A stretch of DNA of 45,875 nt, from NCBI RefSeq assembly GCF_001039355.2, contig NW_019774291.1, positions 258,963 through 304,837 on the forward strand. The letters are read 5' to 3'. Positions within the stretch are counted from its first letter, which is position 1, and every line of letters starts with the position of its first letter. The DNA is from Lingula anatina (Eukaryota > Brachiopoda > Lingulata > Lingulida > Lingulidae). Position numbers and translations under genes: made by a program. A model generated the notes under the pieces. The model saw nothing but the letters and a program-made list of their open reading frames with translations, did no database searches and was not told where the DNA came from. Below, one piece after another: positions 1-30,381 of the stretch.

Positions 1-522
1 CCTGTGCAGTGTATGTATTGTGCCACTACATACAAGAACTACATTGTATTCCCTACATGTTGGTAATGTCAAATTGCTGGACATTTTGGTACAAAGGATT
101 GAATGACATACACTAAGTAAGTTTTGTGTAATCCTCTGTCACCTCAATTATTATTGACTGGTCTTCAATCTGAACACTTTATTTTTGTCAGAAGAAGAAT
201 TATTGGAAGAGTTTAAATGTAATTGTGTTAGGATTTCTTGTATAAAAACAAAGATCGACAGTGTTCGATTTAAAACATGACAAATGATATCCGACTACAA
301 CACAATTATTAGACGTTTGCAATCCTTAAAATAAATTACAAAGAAATATTTTTAGGCAGCCTGTCGTTTTGAATTTTAAGATTTAGTCCATAAAGGTTAC
401 TTGATGGTTAATCACAAACATGGGTTTGGCTAAATGGAAATAACAGAGCTAATTGTGTTAGTTGCGCCACTGATAATGCGTTCGCTATCTCAACCACTCG
501 TTTCAGCTTGGTCGCGTGGAAA
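1..522. other. 5' flank of the integrase-zinc-finger gene
   Basis: AT-rich upstream DNA without a convincing coding region. Base composition becomes less AT-rich from about 470 onward, as expected near a promoter. Nothing else is recognisable in it. Confidence 0.4.
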
Positions 523-592
523 ATGGCGGACTGTTAATCCTAGTCAGTATTTCGGTACAATTATTAGCTCATTTAACTGTTAAGCGTGCACC
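500..592 (+). promoter_or_regulatory. Probable 5' UTR / promoter-proximal region with YY1-like motif and tiny uORF
   Basis: AAAATGGCGG at about 520-529 matches the YY1-type motif often found at animal transcription starts. The ATG inside it (523-525) opens a four-codon upstream ORF (M-A-D-C, stop at 535-537), ending 55 bases before the main start. The main start at 593 has a good context (GCACCATGG). Whether the first ATG is transcribed is not known; the start site could lie inside the motif. Confidence 0.45.
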
Positions 593-19420
<18,828 letters not shown>

Positions 19421-19506
19421 AAAAGCTAGTTTATGACATGAAATGATACCTTTGCATGTTGGAAAATAAGATGAACATCAAAAAGGATGTAGGTGGAGAG
19501 AAATGG

Positions 19507-19512
19507 AATAAA
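19507..19512 (+). promoter_or_regulatory. Candidate poly(A) signal of the zinc-finger gene
   Basis: AATAAA 87 bases after the stop codon; it would give a short 3' UTR. Other AATAAA-like sequences downstream cannot be excluded. Confidence 0.4.
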
Positions 19513-19758
19513 AATAACTGTTGTACTACATTCCAATCTAAAAGACAATATATGTTAGATATTTTTCCAAACGAACTGCAAACAAACAAACAAACAAACA
19601 AAAAAAAATCTACAAATTTTAGTTTTGTTGCCTGTACATTACAGACCATCTATGCAAGTATTATTTAACCACTTAGAAAATTAAATCTTCAGTGATTGAT
19701 GTTTTGTTTTCAAAGAGTTTTCTTTGTACTTTTGAGATTGCCTTACAGTGTTCTCTTT

Positions 19759-20095
19759 TTTATGTACACAGATGTGTCTGTACATAGAGCCGTCATCTGC
19801 ATCACCATCGCTGTGCATTTTCACCAATAACATGATAAGTGGAAAACCATGTTACCTTTTGCCTTCGAAGTGATGAATATTCATAATACACAGGTCAAGT
19901 TCGAAAATCAGCATGATCGGGCCATTTTCTCAAAGTTATGCTGTTTTTTTGGCTTTTTTCAGTTCCGGTGTTTTCAAAGTGTGAACATGAACTTTCATGG
20001 GCCTGGGGCCCGTTTCACAAAGCCTTATGTTAGTTACACATTTTACTTACATCCATTCTTCCTTTTTTTGCATCAGAATTTATAGTTAGGGAGAA
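19759..20095 (+). repeat. Interspersed repeat (intact copy)
   Basis: TTTTTATGTACACAGATGTG, then TGGGCCTG, GGCCCGTTTCACAAAGC, TTACACATTTTACTTACAT and TTGCATCAGAATT. It matches the halves 4141-4221 and 6958-7105. No coding capacity. The GGCCCGTTTCACAAAG word suggests a dispersed non-autonomous element. Confidence 0.6.
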
Positions 20096-20176
20096 ATGAA
20101 AAAATTTTTATTAAGTGTTGGTATTTTTACTAGCTTCACTTTCCACTTTGACAAGATCAATTCAAACAAAACCATT

Positions 20177-20182
20177 TTTATT
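20177..20182 (-). promoter_or_regulatory. Conserved poly(A) signal of ADF copy C
   Basis: Minus-strand AATAAA in the context conserved with 4650, 8238 and 27411. It lies about 1.8 kb past the stop codon at 22004-22006 because a transposon (20297-21807) sits in between. Confidence 0.6.
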
Positions 20183-20296
20183 GTCAAAAATAAAAACAAT
20201 TACTTTTTTACCAGACAAAATAATAGTGTCTCTTAGACATAGTCACATTTGTTCAAGATTGAAAAAACTAGTAACACCACTTTACTCCAAGGTAGA

Positions 20297-21807
20297 TAGG
20301 GGAGACGGGGGGCGTCTCGATAGTCCAAAGGTTCATTGGTCTGAAGGTTCATTGGTCCGAAAAGTGGTAGCATTTTCATCGATTTTTTAATCAAGGGTTC
20401 ATTGGTCCGAAGGTTCTATAGTGAACATTCGGACCAATGAACCTTCGGACTATTGAACCTTCGGACTATCACTACGGCCCCGGGGAGACCAGGGCTAGTT
20501 GAACCCCGGGATAAGTTGTCCCCCCCCCCATCAATTTATGAAAAAGTAACAATGGGGCAAAAAAAAATTGGTCACATCATTTAGTAGAGTAAACGTATCC
20601 AATAGTGCTAAGAAAGCGTCAGTTGTACAGAAGTTTTATTTAGGCAGTGAGTCCAGATGAAAGAATTTAGCATCTTAAAGGGATAATAACTCTTCATTTT
20701 GGCCAAAAAAAGAATTTTCCTGGAGTAAACAACAATTTTCCCATACTTACCAATGGTTAATCCATTTTTTACATTCAGAGTTAGTCCTTGGGTTTTTTTC
20801 TAAAAAGTTTGGTTTTTTGTTATAATCTCTTAAGAGATTATAACAGAGTATAGCCATCAATGGAGGTCACATGGTCTTAAGACAAGCTCAGATATCAGAA
20901 TAATAGCTATAACTGCCGTTTTTGTGGTACAACAAAATATATTATATTTCTATGAGTTATTCACAATGTTTTTATTGTAAAATATAGATCTCATACGAAG
21001 AGTTATCCCTTTAAAGTAATTTTATTTAAAAGACTTTAAAATCTATTTTCATAAGTTTTTGATCGAATATAGCACATGTATATGTATAGGGCATCAAACT
21101 GAAGCTCATTGTTTCAAGTTTCACAGTTATGTATCATCGTTGTTCATTCTAACACCATAAATGGCTACAATCCTTTAAAATTAATAAAAATGTGCACCCG
21201 GGGCTAGTTGACCCTCTTGACTCAGGAAAGTTGGACCCTCATATTGACCACAATCCTTTGCGCACAACAGAGCTACAGACCATTGTTGAAACAAACTCAA
21301 TAGTTTGTTAAATAATTACCAGCTTAAAACTGAATTTATTAGTTTCTTTTTAAACAAAAATTTAATATACATTTTCATTTTTTTAAAACCTACTTTATAC
21401 CATTATTATTTTATTCTTAATTAAAACAAAACAACACATATACATGACGTACAGAAATCTCAATAAATCTGCCTCATTTGAACTATTTATTAATCAAAGA
21501 CTCTCAAAAATCAATTTAATAAATTAAAAGTGTATAAAAATGTATTTCAAGGTATTTACATGTGATTTTCGTATAGGGTGCCAACTTGCCACGACCCTGG
21601 GGCAAACTTGCCCTGTGGCGTCACTTGTGTTTCTTGTCAAATTGTGAGCCATCTGGCATTATATTTGAAAAATACTGACGTTGCATACATACGTAGCTTA
21701 GTTCATGGTGCTTACTTTCAAACCGGTTTTGTTACTCCAACTCATTCCTAGTTTGCTCTACAAAGCAAAAAGTGTCTAACTGGGCCAACTAGCCCCGGTC
21801 TCCCCTA
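20297..21807. mobile_element. TIR transposon (non-autonomous) in the 3' region of ADF C
   Basis: Ends TAGGGGAGACC on the left and GGTCTCCCCTA on the right; once a nested insertion is removed, the inverted ends pair over about 22 bases (GGGGAGACCRGGGCTAGTTG). The outer TA on both sides fits a TA target-site duplication. The paralogous locus D (27527-27545) is an unoccupied site of exactly matching length when one TA is counted. The interior has no long ORF but repeats short words of the GGGCTAGTTGACCC / AACTTGCC type. Confidence 0.75.
20307..20481. mobile_element. 175-bp nested foldback/MITE element
   Basis: Flanked by an 8-base direct repeat GGGGAGAC (20299-20306 and 20482-20489), inside the left end of the larger element. 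Its ends are imperfect inverted repeats (GGGGGGCGTCTCGATAGTCC against the complement of GGACTATCACTACGGCCCC). Inside, 20396-20416 and 20423-20443 form a 21-base stem with one mismatch and a six-base loop; the word GGTTCATTGGTCCGAA recurs. The 8-bp duplication is hAT-like. Confidence 0.75.
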
Positions 21808-22003
21808 AAGGCATCCAAATGTACATTTCAGTTAATAAGAATGAAATGAATTGATAAGGCATATAAAGAAAAAACACTGCACATGCCCTCTACTGATTTG
21901 AATCTTTCCTGGTAAGTGTGAAAATCATTATTCTTTTCATTATAAATTAAATCATTCTATCTTCTTCTTTCTTCAAAAGGGTTTTCTTTTTATCAGTCTG
22001 TCT

Positions 22004-23668
22004 TTAGGTAGCACGTGATGACTTCAAACACTTGGCTTTTACTGTAGATTCGGCCACATCATCCATTGAGTTGGCTTGAATGGTCTTGCCAATTCCTTCC
22101 AACTTTGCAACGAAGTCTTTGACACTGGCTGTATACAACATCTTCTGTTTAATTATAGCATTCTCAGGATTCCTACGAAATAAAACAATGGACTTGAGTA
22201 ACATGATAATCTTCCCCAACCCCAAAAAGGAAGTTAACTATTAACAAATGAATACAGCATATGCCTTTAAATGTCAGAAACCGACATATCTCCTTAGCTG
22301 GTATTGTTCGTTTTTCTGATCAGTATGAGCAAATATCTCCCCCTGCACCATAAAACACTTTTTGTCAAACCAATAAACAAAAATTGGCTCAATAAAGGCA
22401 TGGGGTTGAATTAAAAAAGCTACACGAATGTAAAATAATAATAGAAAAAATTGGTTAAGTACATCTTACGAGTTCATAAATAAGAAAACTACAAAATAAT
22501 TGAAATAGCATTTATCATTATAACTAGTACAGTCAATGAACTGCATAGCTCATTGTAGGAGAACAGTGCTGCAGGTTGAGATTTAACAACAAGAGGATAA
22601 ATAAAAATTAATTATTATAATTTATTTTAACAAATAAACAATGACACATATTTAATGTACCTTTCCAATTGAACTATTAATTTGAATATTGACTAGAATA
22701 CATGATTTAAATCAAAAAGGTAACTAAGTATTATATGGCGTACATATCTTTTTAGCATAAGAAGCACATATTTATTGAGGCTCATTAAGATTTATTTTTC
22801 TCGTAAATGTATGAAGGTATGATTACTTACCAGCTGAAAAAAATGACAGAATTCTTCCATGTTGAATTTTCTTGTGTGTATCCATAGTCAAAAAGAGCAT
22901 AACAGCACTCTCTTTTTTCTTCTGTATCTCTTAAGTAATCAAGGAATTCTTGATAGGCCTTACCTGCAATACAATTTAAACATATGAAATTGTGAATCCA
23001 ATAAACAACAAAGTTTAATTGTTAACAACAAAGAGCATGTTTAGAATTAAATACATTCGCAAGTTTGACCTTGTCAGAGACTACGAGTACATGAAATGTA
23101 CAAGACGCACTACACTGCATGCACGTTTAAATCTCCTCGCTAAGTTACCCATGCCAGAAGTTATCATTCCCAATACAGACCTTAAAATTAGTAATTTGTC
23201 ATATTTTAAAAGTTGCTTAGTAGTTTCAACAAACCTTGTTCATCCTGATCTTTTTGGCCAGTACTACAGCTAGTACGATCTACACTAATAGCGGAGAGCG
23301 CCTTGCCATTATGGTCAACGATTTTAAAGATGACATAAACATATTTCTTATTCTTTTTGATGTCATTATAGGCTGTCAGGCATTCCTCTAGTACTTTAAC
23401 TCCAGAAGACTGAAAAAATCAAGGCATGGTTGAAGAGTCGAATAGTCCACAAACTAACTGAAACTTTAGGCCACAAGGACGGTAATAAGAAGCAAGCTTC
23501 ACAATTATGATTTACAATGTATCTGTCCATAACTATCGTTCGTAGATCGTGGTAGATAAGAAGCCCATTAACACAAAAATATCTTATTTCCACATTAGTA
23601 TATTTTAAAACAATAAGCGTGAACTTAACATGACGTTAACTTAACATGAAAAGCAAATACCTTACCAT
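22004..23668 (-). CDS. ADF/cofilin, copy C
   Basis: Minus-strand exons 23666-23668 (ATG, donor GTAAGG), 23235-23409, 22831-22963 and 22004-22172 (TAA at 22004-22006); 159 aa. Exon lengths (3, 175, 133, 169) equal those of copy B, so this is a gene duplicate and not a retrocopy. Conserved: SSGV N-terminus, KYVYVIFKIVDH, YALFDYGY, WKNSVIFFSWNPEN, IKQKMLY helix, IQANSMDDVAES, SSRAT end. It differs from A/B by a cysteine-containing stretch after SAISV (DRTSCSTGQKD) and several lysine changes in the C-terminal part. The exon 2 donor is GTTTGT, a weaker site also used in copy D. Actin-binding function is expected. Confidence 0.9.
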
Positions 23669-24389
23669 TTTGACTTTTGCTGTAAACTTGCACGTGTATA
23701 GTTTAATTAATTTGAAACGTTTTCCCTCTCTCTATTCGCTTTTCGGTCAAATATAACTTTTAGCGATGTATTTCAGGACTATTTATACTCAGTCGCAAAT
23801 ACAAGTCTCTTTAAAGAGGAAATTTGTCACAGGTGTGCTAAAAAATTGCCCTGTATGAATCAACCAGCATTTAACGTTACGAATCAATAATGATAATTCG
23901 GCACCTTTTTTGGTAATCAAATCGGTTATCAAACGCCGTGTTTGGGACTAACTGCGTTTTCATTATCCATATTAGGTATAGACACTGCATGATTGATTTT
24001 ATGTCATCAAACTACCAATGATTTGAAGTGTTTGAATAGCGTACGCAGAATTACACCAAGATGTTTATGCCCTTGTATGTGCTGCAGGTTGCGCTCTCAC
24101 TTTGAAAAGCACTTGCTATAAATAACGCTGTGTAATCCGCCACAGCGAGCAGTGACTGATGTATCGATCAGCTTTCAAAAATAAGTATGATATCCAGCAC
24201 CACTTCATAGAGAGACACTGTGTCTGTAAATTAATTTAAAAACTTTTTTGACCAATTATTTCACCAGCTCCGTCTAATACACTATATTTGGTAAAGTTGT
24301 GAAGCGGTGCAATGTATGAAGTGGCGTCAGCAAAATTACCGACCCGACCTGACTGGCATTTGTTTGTAGAGGTCAACTTCCTTATAAGG
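23669..24389 (-). promoter_or_regulatory. Promoter of ADF copy C: TATA, MEF2-type and CArG boxes
   Basis: TATAAATAG on the minus strand at 23779-23787, the MEF2 consensus CTATAAATAA at 24116-24125, and a perfect CArG box CCTTATAAGG at 24380-24389 preceded by GGTCAACTT. Order and sequences match ADF B, although the spacing is larger here (about 590 bases between TATA and CArG against about 270). Confidence 0.65.
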
Positions 24390-26930
24390 AAAAGTAGGTC
24401 TACACGTGCAGGTCGAGTACAAATATGGAAGATGCTAGATCGTATCCGCATGCGCGAGGTTGACAAGTTTATTTTGATAAATAAATGTTAAAACATCCTA
24501 AACGCACAAGGCATAGATATATAGGTGTAAATAAGAATGAATAAAGAACAAAGTTTAAATTTACAATGACATATATGTAGATGTTGTAGGGGCCTATAAG
24601 TATAAATAAGATTCAATGTTAATAGTAATATATTATAGTGTGTGTGTGTGTGTGTGTGTGTGTGATATAGTGTGTGTGATACAGGTACCGACGATATTCA
24701 TAGGCCTACTTGTCCACTCGATTGGCAACGGGAAATTCAACTGTGGACGATGATTTATATAATGTTGAATATTAGGGGGGTAGGCCTACTATCCATTCTA
24801 TTTAATTCTTTAATGTTTTACTTAGTACATCTATTTTTTAATTACTAGTTTGTTACTTTATGTTTCAGCATTTTATTCTATTTTTAATGCTCTTCAGCAA
24901 GTTTTATTCTTTAATCAGTTCATCTATTTTTTTAATTTTAGATTCCTCACTTAAATAAGGGACCTTTCTCGTTTCTAATTGATCGTGGAAGTGAGGCGTT
25001 GAGTAAAATTCTAGAATTTGGTAAGAACTGATTTACAACTAGAAATTCAACAACGAGTTTGTTTTAAGGGGGGTATTGTTGTTAGGTAGCGATTTTTAAA
25101 TTTTGTCATGAAAGCGGTGCATCATGGGGATATGAGACTACTACTTGGTAGACACACGTGTAATTTTTCTAGAATAAAGGTGTGTATTTCAACAACAATT
25201 GGATTTCAGTCATATTTCTATGTGTTTTGAGCGTAAACATTGGTGAACAATTTCAGTAACACTGCAGAGGGTCCCTTGGGGGGGGGGGGGTAGTGGCTTA
25301 CGAGGAATAAATTATCGATTCACAAATCACAGTAAATAAAATTTTATACATATGTAACTCATTTAATTATATGCGTCTAAAATCCCGAAAATCACGAGTC
25401 AAAGTGTACTATGACACCGTTTCGCGAAGGGCGGAGAAGAAAAGGTCGCATTCACGAGTCACGGGAATAGGGTGCTTCAGGAATCACGATAAATGAAATG
25501 AAATGAACATTTCACGCTTCTCGGGAAATATAAAGTGGCCTTCATGGGTAACGAAAAAAATACAAAGGGACCCTTGCTGCAGTAACAACCTCTGAGGCAT
25601 ACCTGGTGTAATTTTCACAAAAATTCGTTGCTCGACGTTGTGCGAACTGTTTTCCTGCATGCTCACTTGGCAGTTGGGCACAGTCGGGTGTAGTAGACGC
25701 AACAGAACTGACATATGTGTGGTGCAGTCCCAAGATCGAGCTTTTACTAATACAAGGCGTAGAAGCAAATGCATGTTTGAGAGTATCACTATTTCTTCAA
25801 TAACCACCGCCATTAAATACTAAAGGCGCAGAGGAATGAAAGAATATTCACGACAAACATTTATAACATAAGTCATTGTACTACTATTCCCATTGCCTCT
25901 CAGTATATTTGAATTTATATGTTACAATGCTTTGAGACTCCCGAAATGAACGGGATGGACAGCTCTCTCACCTAACACTTGATGATAACCTAAGTTTGCT
26001 TGAAATCCTTTAGTTCTGCTGCACTTTTTTTTTAGCTCTGTTTGAACATCTTTTGTGTCCTTTGAAAATTGAGGTCGAACATTTTTGACCCAATGGTGTG
26101 TGCTGATTTATTAATTAAATTATGCTTGTTGCCTTGAAATTAAAACAATTCACATGTTCATTATAAACACCAAGCAATTATCAAAATAACTTTAAAACAC
26201 CCTTTTTATCGTTTTTATTAAAGTTTGTTACAGTTTTAATGACTATTTTTAATATTACCGGAAGCAATGAATACTAGAAAATGCTGGTATACACTGTATT
26301 CAGTATAATAATTTATTTTCATCATTTCATTATTTTCATCATTTCGGTTATTTTGGGTACGTACCGATAATCGGAAGGTTGGCTCCAGTTGCCGACTAAT
26401 CCTAACCCCAATTTGTAATAAGCTGCTCCCCTCTGATATCAGGGCCCACTAAAATACTGTACAAAACCACACTGTGTGTTTCAACTTTTTTGCAACAGAC
26501 TACTACTAGCGCACCCTGTGGTCAGGTGTAGTTCAAACAGCGTAAGACGCAGGCTTGCAGCCCAAAGTGCCGACTGCGCCCGCCGACCACTCGGGACCAC
26601 TTTTTGATGTTGGCGCGATCACTGCTTGCATTGAAGGGACGTTCTTAACACGATTTTTAACAGATTTTTATCTGTGGGGATATCTCAAGAATAATGCGTA
26701 CCAGAACAACCCTCAAAGGAAGGCCAAATGATGGCAGCAATCACAGCCAATATCAGAGAAATCCCTAGGGAAGAATGTGTTTGAGTATTTGACAATTTTG
26801 CGTGACGTATGAAAGTGTCTCCGATGCCACAAAAGGCAATTTAGAGCATATTAAAAAAACATAATTTATATGCAAAGCGACGAAGATAAATGAAACTTTG
26901 GGGAATGATCGTGCACATATAGAAGTTATA
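24390..26930. other. Intergenic DNA between ADF copies C and D
   Basis: The C/D duplication unit ends near 24985 (compare 30545). A (GT)n run lies at 24640-24663 and a poly-G run at 25278-25290. From 25000 to 26930 no homology to the rest of the window and no convincing gene was seen; the longest open frame (25484-25813, minus) has no recognised motif. Confidence 0.5.
24640..24663. repeat. (GT)n microsatellite
   Basis: About 12 GT units in the upstream part of the ADF C duplication unit; the corresponding run upstream of ADF D is at about 30350-30380 and is repeated at about 34963-34997. Confidence 0.85.
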
Positions 26931-26935
26931 AGGGC

Positions 26936-27187
26936 CATCCCACAGATATTTGGATCGATCTATCTCCCTGGGGAGTCTCACTAAATTGCTGTCAACTTGA
27001 CCAGCTTAAATGTCTGTCACGCTTAGTAAAGCTGTTAGGGGGTAATTACCTTTACCCCTAACTGATTCAGTAGGCGTGAGAGACATTTAGGAGACCATTC
27101 CCACAGATATATAGATCGATATATATCTCCTTCGGGAGTCTCACTAGATTGCTGTCAGCTGAACTGGCTTAAATGTGTTCTTCACGC
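26936..27187. repeat. Paired direct repeats flanking a foldback hairpin
   Basis: Two related units of about 90 bases (26936-27021 and 27095-27187; shared words CCCACAGATAT, GATCGAT, GGGAGTCTCACTA, ATTGCTGTCA, CTTAAATGT, CACGC). The sequence 27007-27089 folds back on itself: TAAATGTCTGTCACGC against the complement of GCGTGAGAGACATTTA, closing at GTTAGGGGGTAA / TTTACCCCTAAC. The origin is unknown; it could be a decayed foldback transposon. Confidence 0.6.
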
Positions 27188-27410
27188 TAAAGACCAAACA
27201 ATGCTAATGGTGAATTAAAATTTAATTTAATCTTGTTAGAGTTATCTGGATGTATCTGTTTGTTATTTATATGGATATATTAGTATTTTCTGGAATATGA
27301 CTGATTGTGATGAAATAAAGCAAATGTCATTACTTTTTTCCCATTAAGTGTCAGCATTTTTACTAGTATTACTGTCCACTTTGACAAGATCACTTCATAC
27401 AAAGCCATAT

Positions 27411-27416
27411 TTTATT
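27411..27416 (-). promoter_or_regulatory. Conserved poly(A) signal of ADF copy D
   Basis: Minus-strand AATAAA, about 300 bases beyond the stop codon, in the context shared with the other ADF copies. Confidence 0.6.
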
Positions 27417-27718
27417 ATCAGAAATAAAAAAAAACTTATTTTTTTACCAGACAAAATTATGGTGTCCCTTAGACATAGTCACATTTGTTTAAGATTGAGA
27501 AAAAATTAGTAACACCACTTTACTCCAAGGCAGGACAAGCCATCCAACTGTACAATTTCAGTTAATAAGAATGTAATAAATTAATAAGGAATATAAAGAA
27601 AAAAACTGCACATGATTTTAATCTTTCCTGGTGAGTGTAAAAATCATTATTCTTCTTTCCATTATAAAATCATTCTGTCTTCTTTCTTAAAAAAGGTTGT
27701 CTTTTTATCAGTCTGACT

Positions 27719-29343
27719 TTAGGTAGCACGTGATGACTTCAAACACTTGGCTTTTATTGTAGATTCGGCCACATCATCCATTGAGTTGGCTTGAATGGTC
27801 TTGCCAATTCCTTCCAATTTTGCAAGGAAGTTTTTGACACTGGCTGTATACAACATCTTCTGTTTAATTGTAGCATTCTCAGGATTCCTACGAAATAAAA
27901 CAATGGACTTGAGTAACATGATAATCTTCCCCAACCCCAAAAAGGAAGTCAGAAACCAACATTTCTCCTTAGCTGATATTATTCATTTCTCTGATCAGTA
28001 TGAACAAAGACCTCCCCCTGCACCATTAAAAAACTTCTTGTCAAACCAGTAAACAAAAATTGGCTCAATAAAGGCATGGGCTTGAATTAAAAAAGATATA
28101 CAAATGTAAAATAATTTTAAAAAAATGGTTAAGTACATCTTACAAATACATAAATATGAAAACTACAAAATTATTGAAATAGCATTTATCATTATAACTA
28201 GTACAGTCAATGAACTGCATAGCTCATTGTAGGAGAACAGTGCTGCAGGATGAGATTTTAACAACAACAGGATAATTAAATATTAATTATTATAATTTAT
28301 TTTAATAAGTAAACAATGATAAATTTAATGAACCTTTCCAATTAAACTATTAATTTAAATATTGACTAGAATACATGATTTAAATCAAAAAGTTGGCTAA
28401 GTATTATATGGCATATATATCTTTTAGCATAAGAAGCACATATTAATTGAAGCTCATTAAGATTTTTCTCATAAATGTATTAAGGTATGATTACTTACCA
28501 GCTGAAAAAAATGACAGAATTCTTCCATGTTGAATTTTCTTGTGTGTACCCATAGTCAAAAAGAGCATAACAGCACTCTCTTTTTTCTTCTGTATCTCTC
28601 AAGTAATCAAGGAATTCTTGATAGGCCTTACCTGCAATACAATTTAAACATATGAAATTTTGAATCCAATAAACAACAAAGTTATGAAAGTTTTTTTATT
28701 GTTAATAACTAAGAGCATGTTCAGAATTAAAAGATTGAACTTTGTTAGAGACTACGAGTACATAAAATGTAGGCCTACAAAAAGCACTACACTGTATGCA
28801 CGTTTAAGTTACCCATGCCAGTAGTTATCACTCCCAATACAGACCTTAAAATTAGTAAACGGGTACTTATTTGTCATATTTTAAAAGTTGCTTAGTAGTT
28901 TCAACAAACCTTGTTCTTCCTGATCTTTTTGGCCAGTACTGCAGCTAGTACGATCTACACTAATAGCGGAGAGCGCCTTGCCATTATGGTCAACGATTTT
29001 AAAGATGACATAGACATATTTCTTATTCTTTTTGATGTCATTATAGGCTGTCAGGCATTCCTCTAGTACTTGAACTCCAGAAGACTGAAAAAATCAAGGC
29101 ATAGTTGAAGAGTCGAACAGTCCACAAACTAACTGAAACCTTAGGCCACGAGGACGGTAATAAGAAGCAGGCTTCACAATTATGATTTACAATGTATCTG
29201 TCCATACCTCTCGTTAGTAGATCGTGGTAGATAAGAAGCCCATTAACACAAAAAGATCTTATTTCCACATTAGTATATTTTAAAACAATAAGCGTGAACT
29301 TAACATGACGTTAACTTAACATGAAAAGCAAATACCTTACCAT
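27719..29343 (-). CDS. ADF/cofilin, copy D
   Basis: Minus-strand exons 29341-29343 (ATG), 28910-29084, 28499-28631 and 27719-27887 (TAA at 27719-27721); 159 aa. It differs from copy C by a few residues (for example SSGVQ against SSGVK, NPENAT against NPENAI, VKNFLA against VKDFVA). Exons, introns, UTR and promoter are all alignable with copy C, and both lie on the same ungapped stretch (6958-34361), so C and D are probably a recent genomic tandem duplication. No frame break. It lies head-to-head with RNF41. Confidence 0.9.
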
Positions 29344-30343
29344 TTTGACTTTTGCTGTAAACTTGCACGCGTAGTTTAATTAATTTGAAACGTTTTCCCT
29401 CTCTCTATTCGCTTTTCGGTCCAGTATAACTCTTAGCGATGTATTTCAGGACTATTTATACGCAGTCACAAATACAAGTCTCTTTAAAGAGGAAATTTGT
29501 CACAGGTGTGCTAAAAAATACCCCTGTATGAATCAACCACTATTTAACGTTACGAATCAATAATAATTCGGCACCTTTTTTGGTAATCAAATCGGTTATC
29601 AAATGCCGTATTTGGGACTAACTGCGTTTTCATTATCCATATTAGGTATAGAGACTGCATGATTGATTTTATGTCATCAAACTACCAATGATTTGAAGTG
29701 TTTGAATAGCGTACGCAGAATTACACCAAGATGTTTATGCCCTTGTATGTGCTGTAGGTTGCGCTCACTTTGAAAAGCACTTGCTATAAATAACGCTGTG
29801 TAATCCGCAGCGAGCAGTGACTTTGTATCGATCAGCTTTCAAAATAAGTAGAATATTCAGCATCCTTTTATAGACAGATACTGTATCTGTGCATTTATTC
29901 AACAACTAAATTTTATTTGACTAATTATTTCACCACCCCCGTTTCATTGTCTATATTTGGTAAAGGAAATTTAACGGTGCATTATAAGAAGTGGCGTCAG
30001 CAAAAATACAGACCCGACCTGACCGGCGTTTGTTTGTGGAGGTCAACTTCCTGATAAGGAAAAGTAGGTCTACATGTTGAGGTCGAGTACAAATATGAAA
30101 AATGCTAGATTGTATCCGTTTATATGCGCGGTTTACAAGTTTATTTTAATAAATAAATGTTAAGACATTCAAAACGCATTATATAGTGTACTTGTACAGT
30201 ACTATTCCAAGTGATTGGCAACGGGAAAAGCAACTGTGTACTGGTATATATGTTGGCCGAGGGGTGCCATCCCCTTTATTTCTGTAATGTTTTATATCCA
30301 TATTTAATTACTTATTTGCAACTTTAAATTTTAGCATTTTATT

Positions 30344-30381
<38 letters not shown>

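Noticed and set aside
25484-25813. 109-codon minus-strand open frame between ADF C and D
   Set aside because: No recognisable domain, no splice or promoter context; probably chance.
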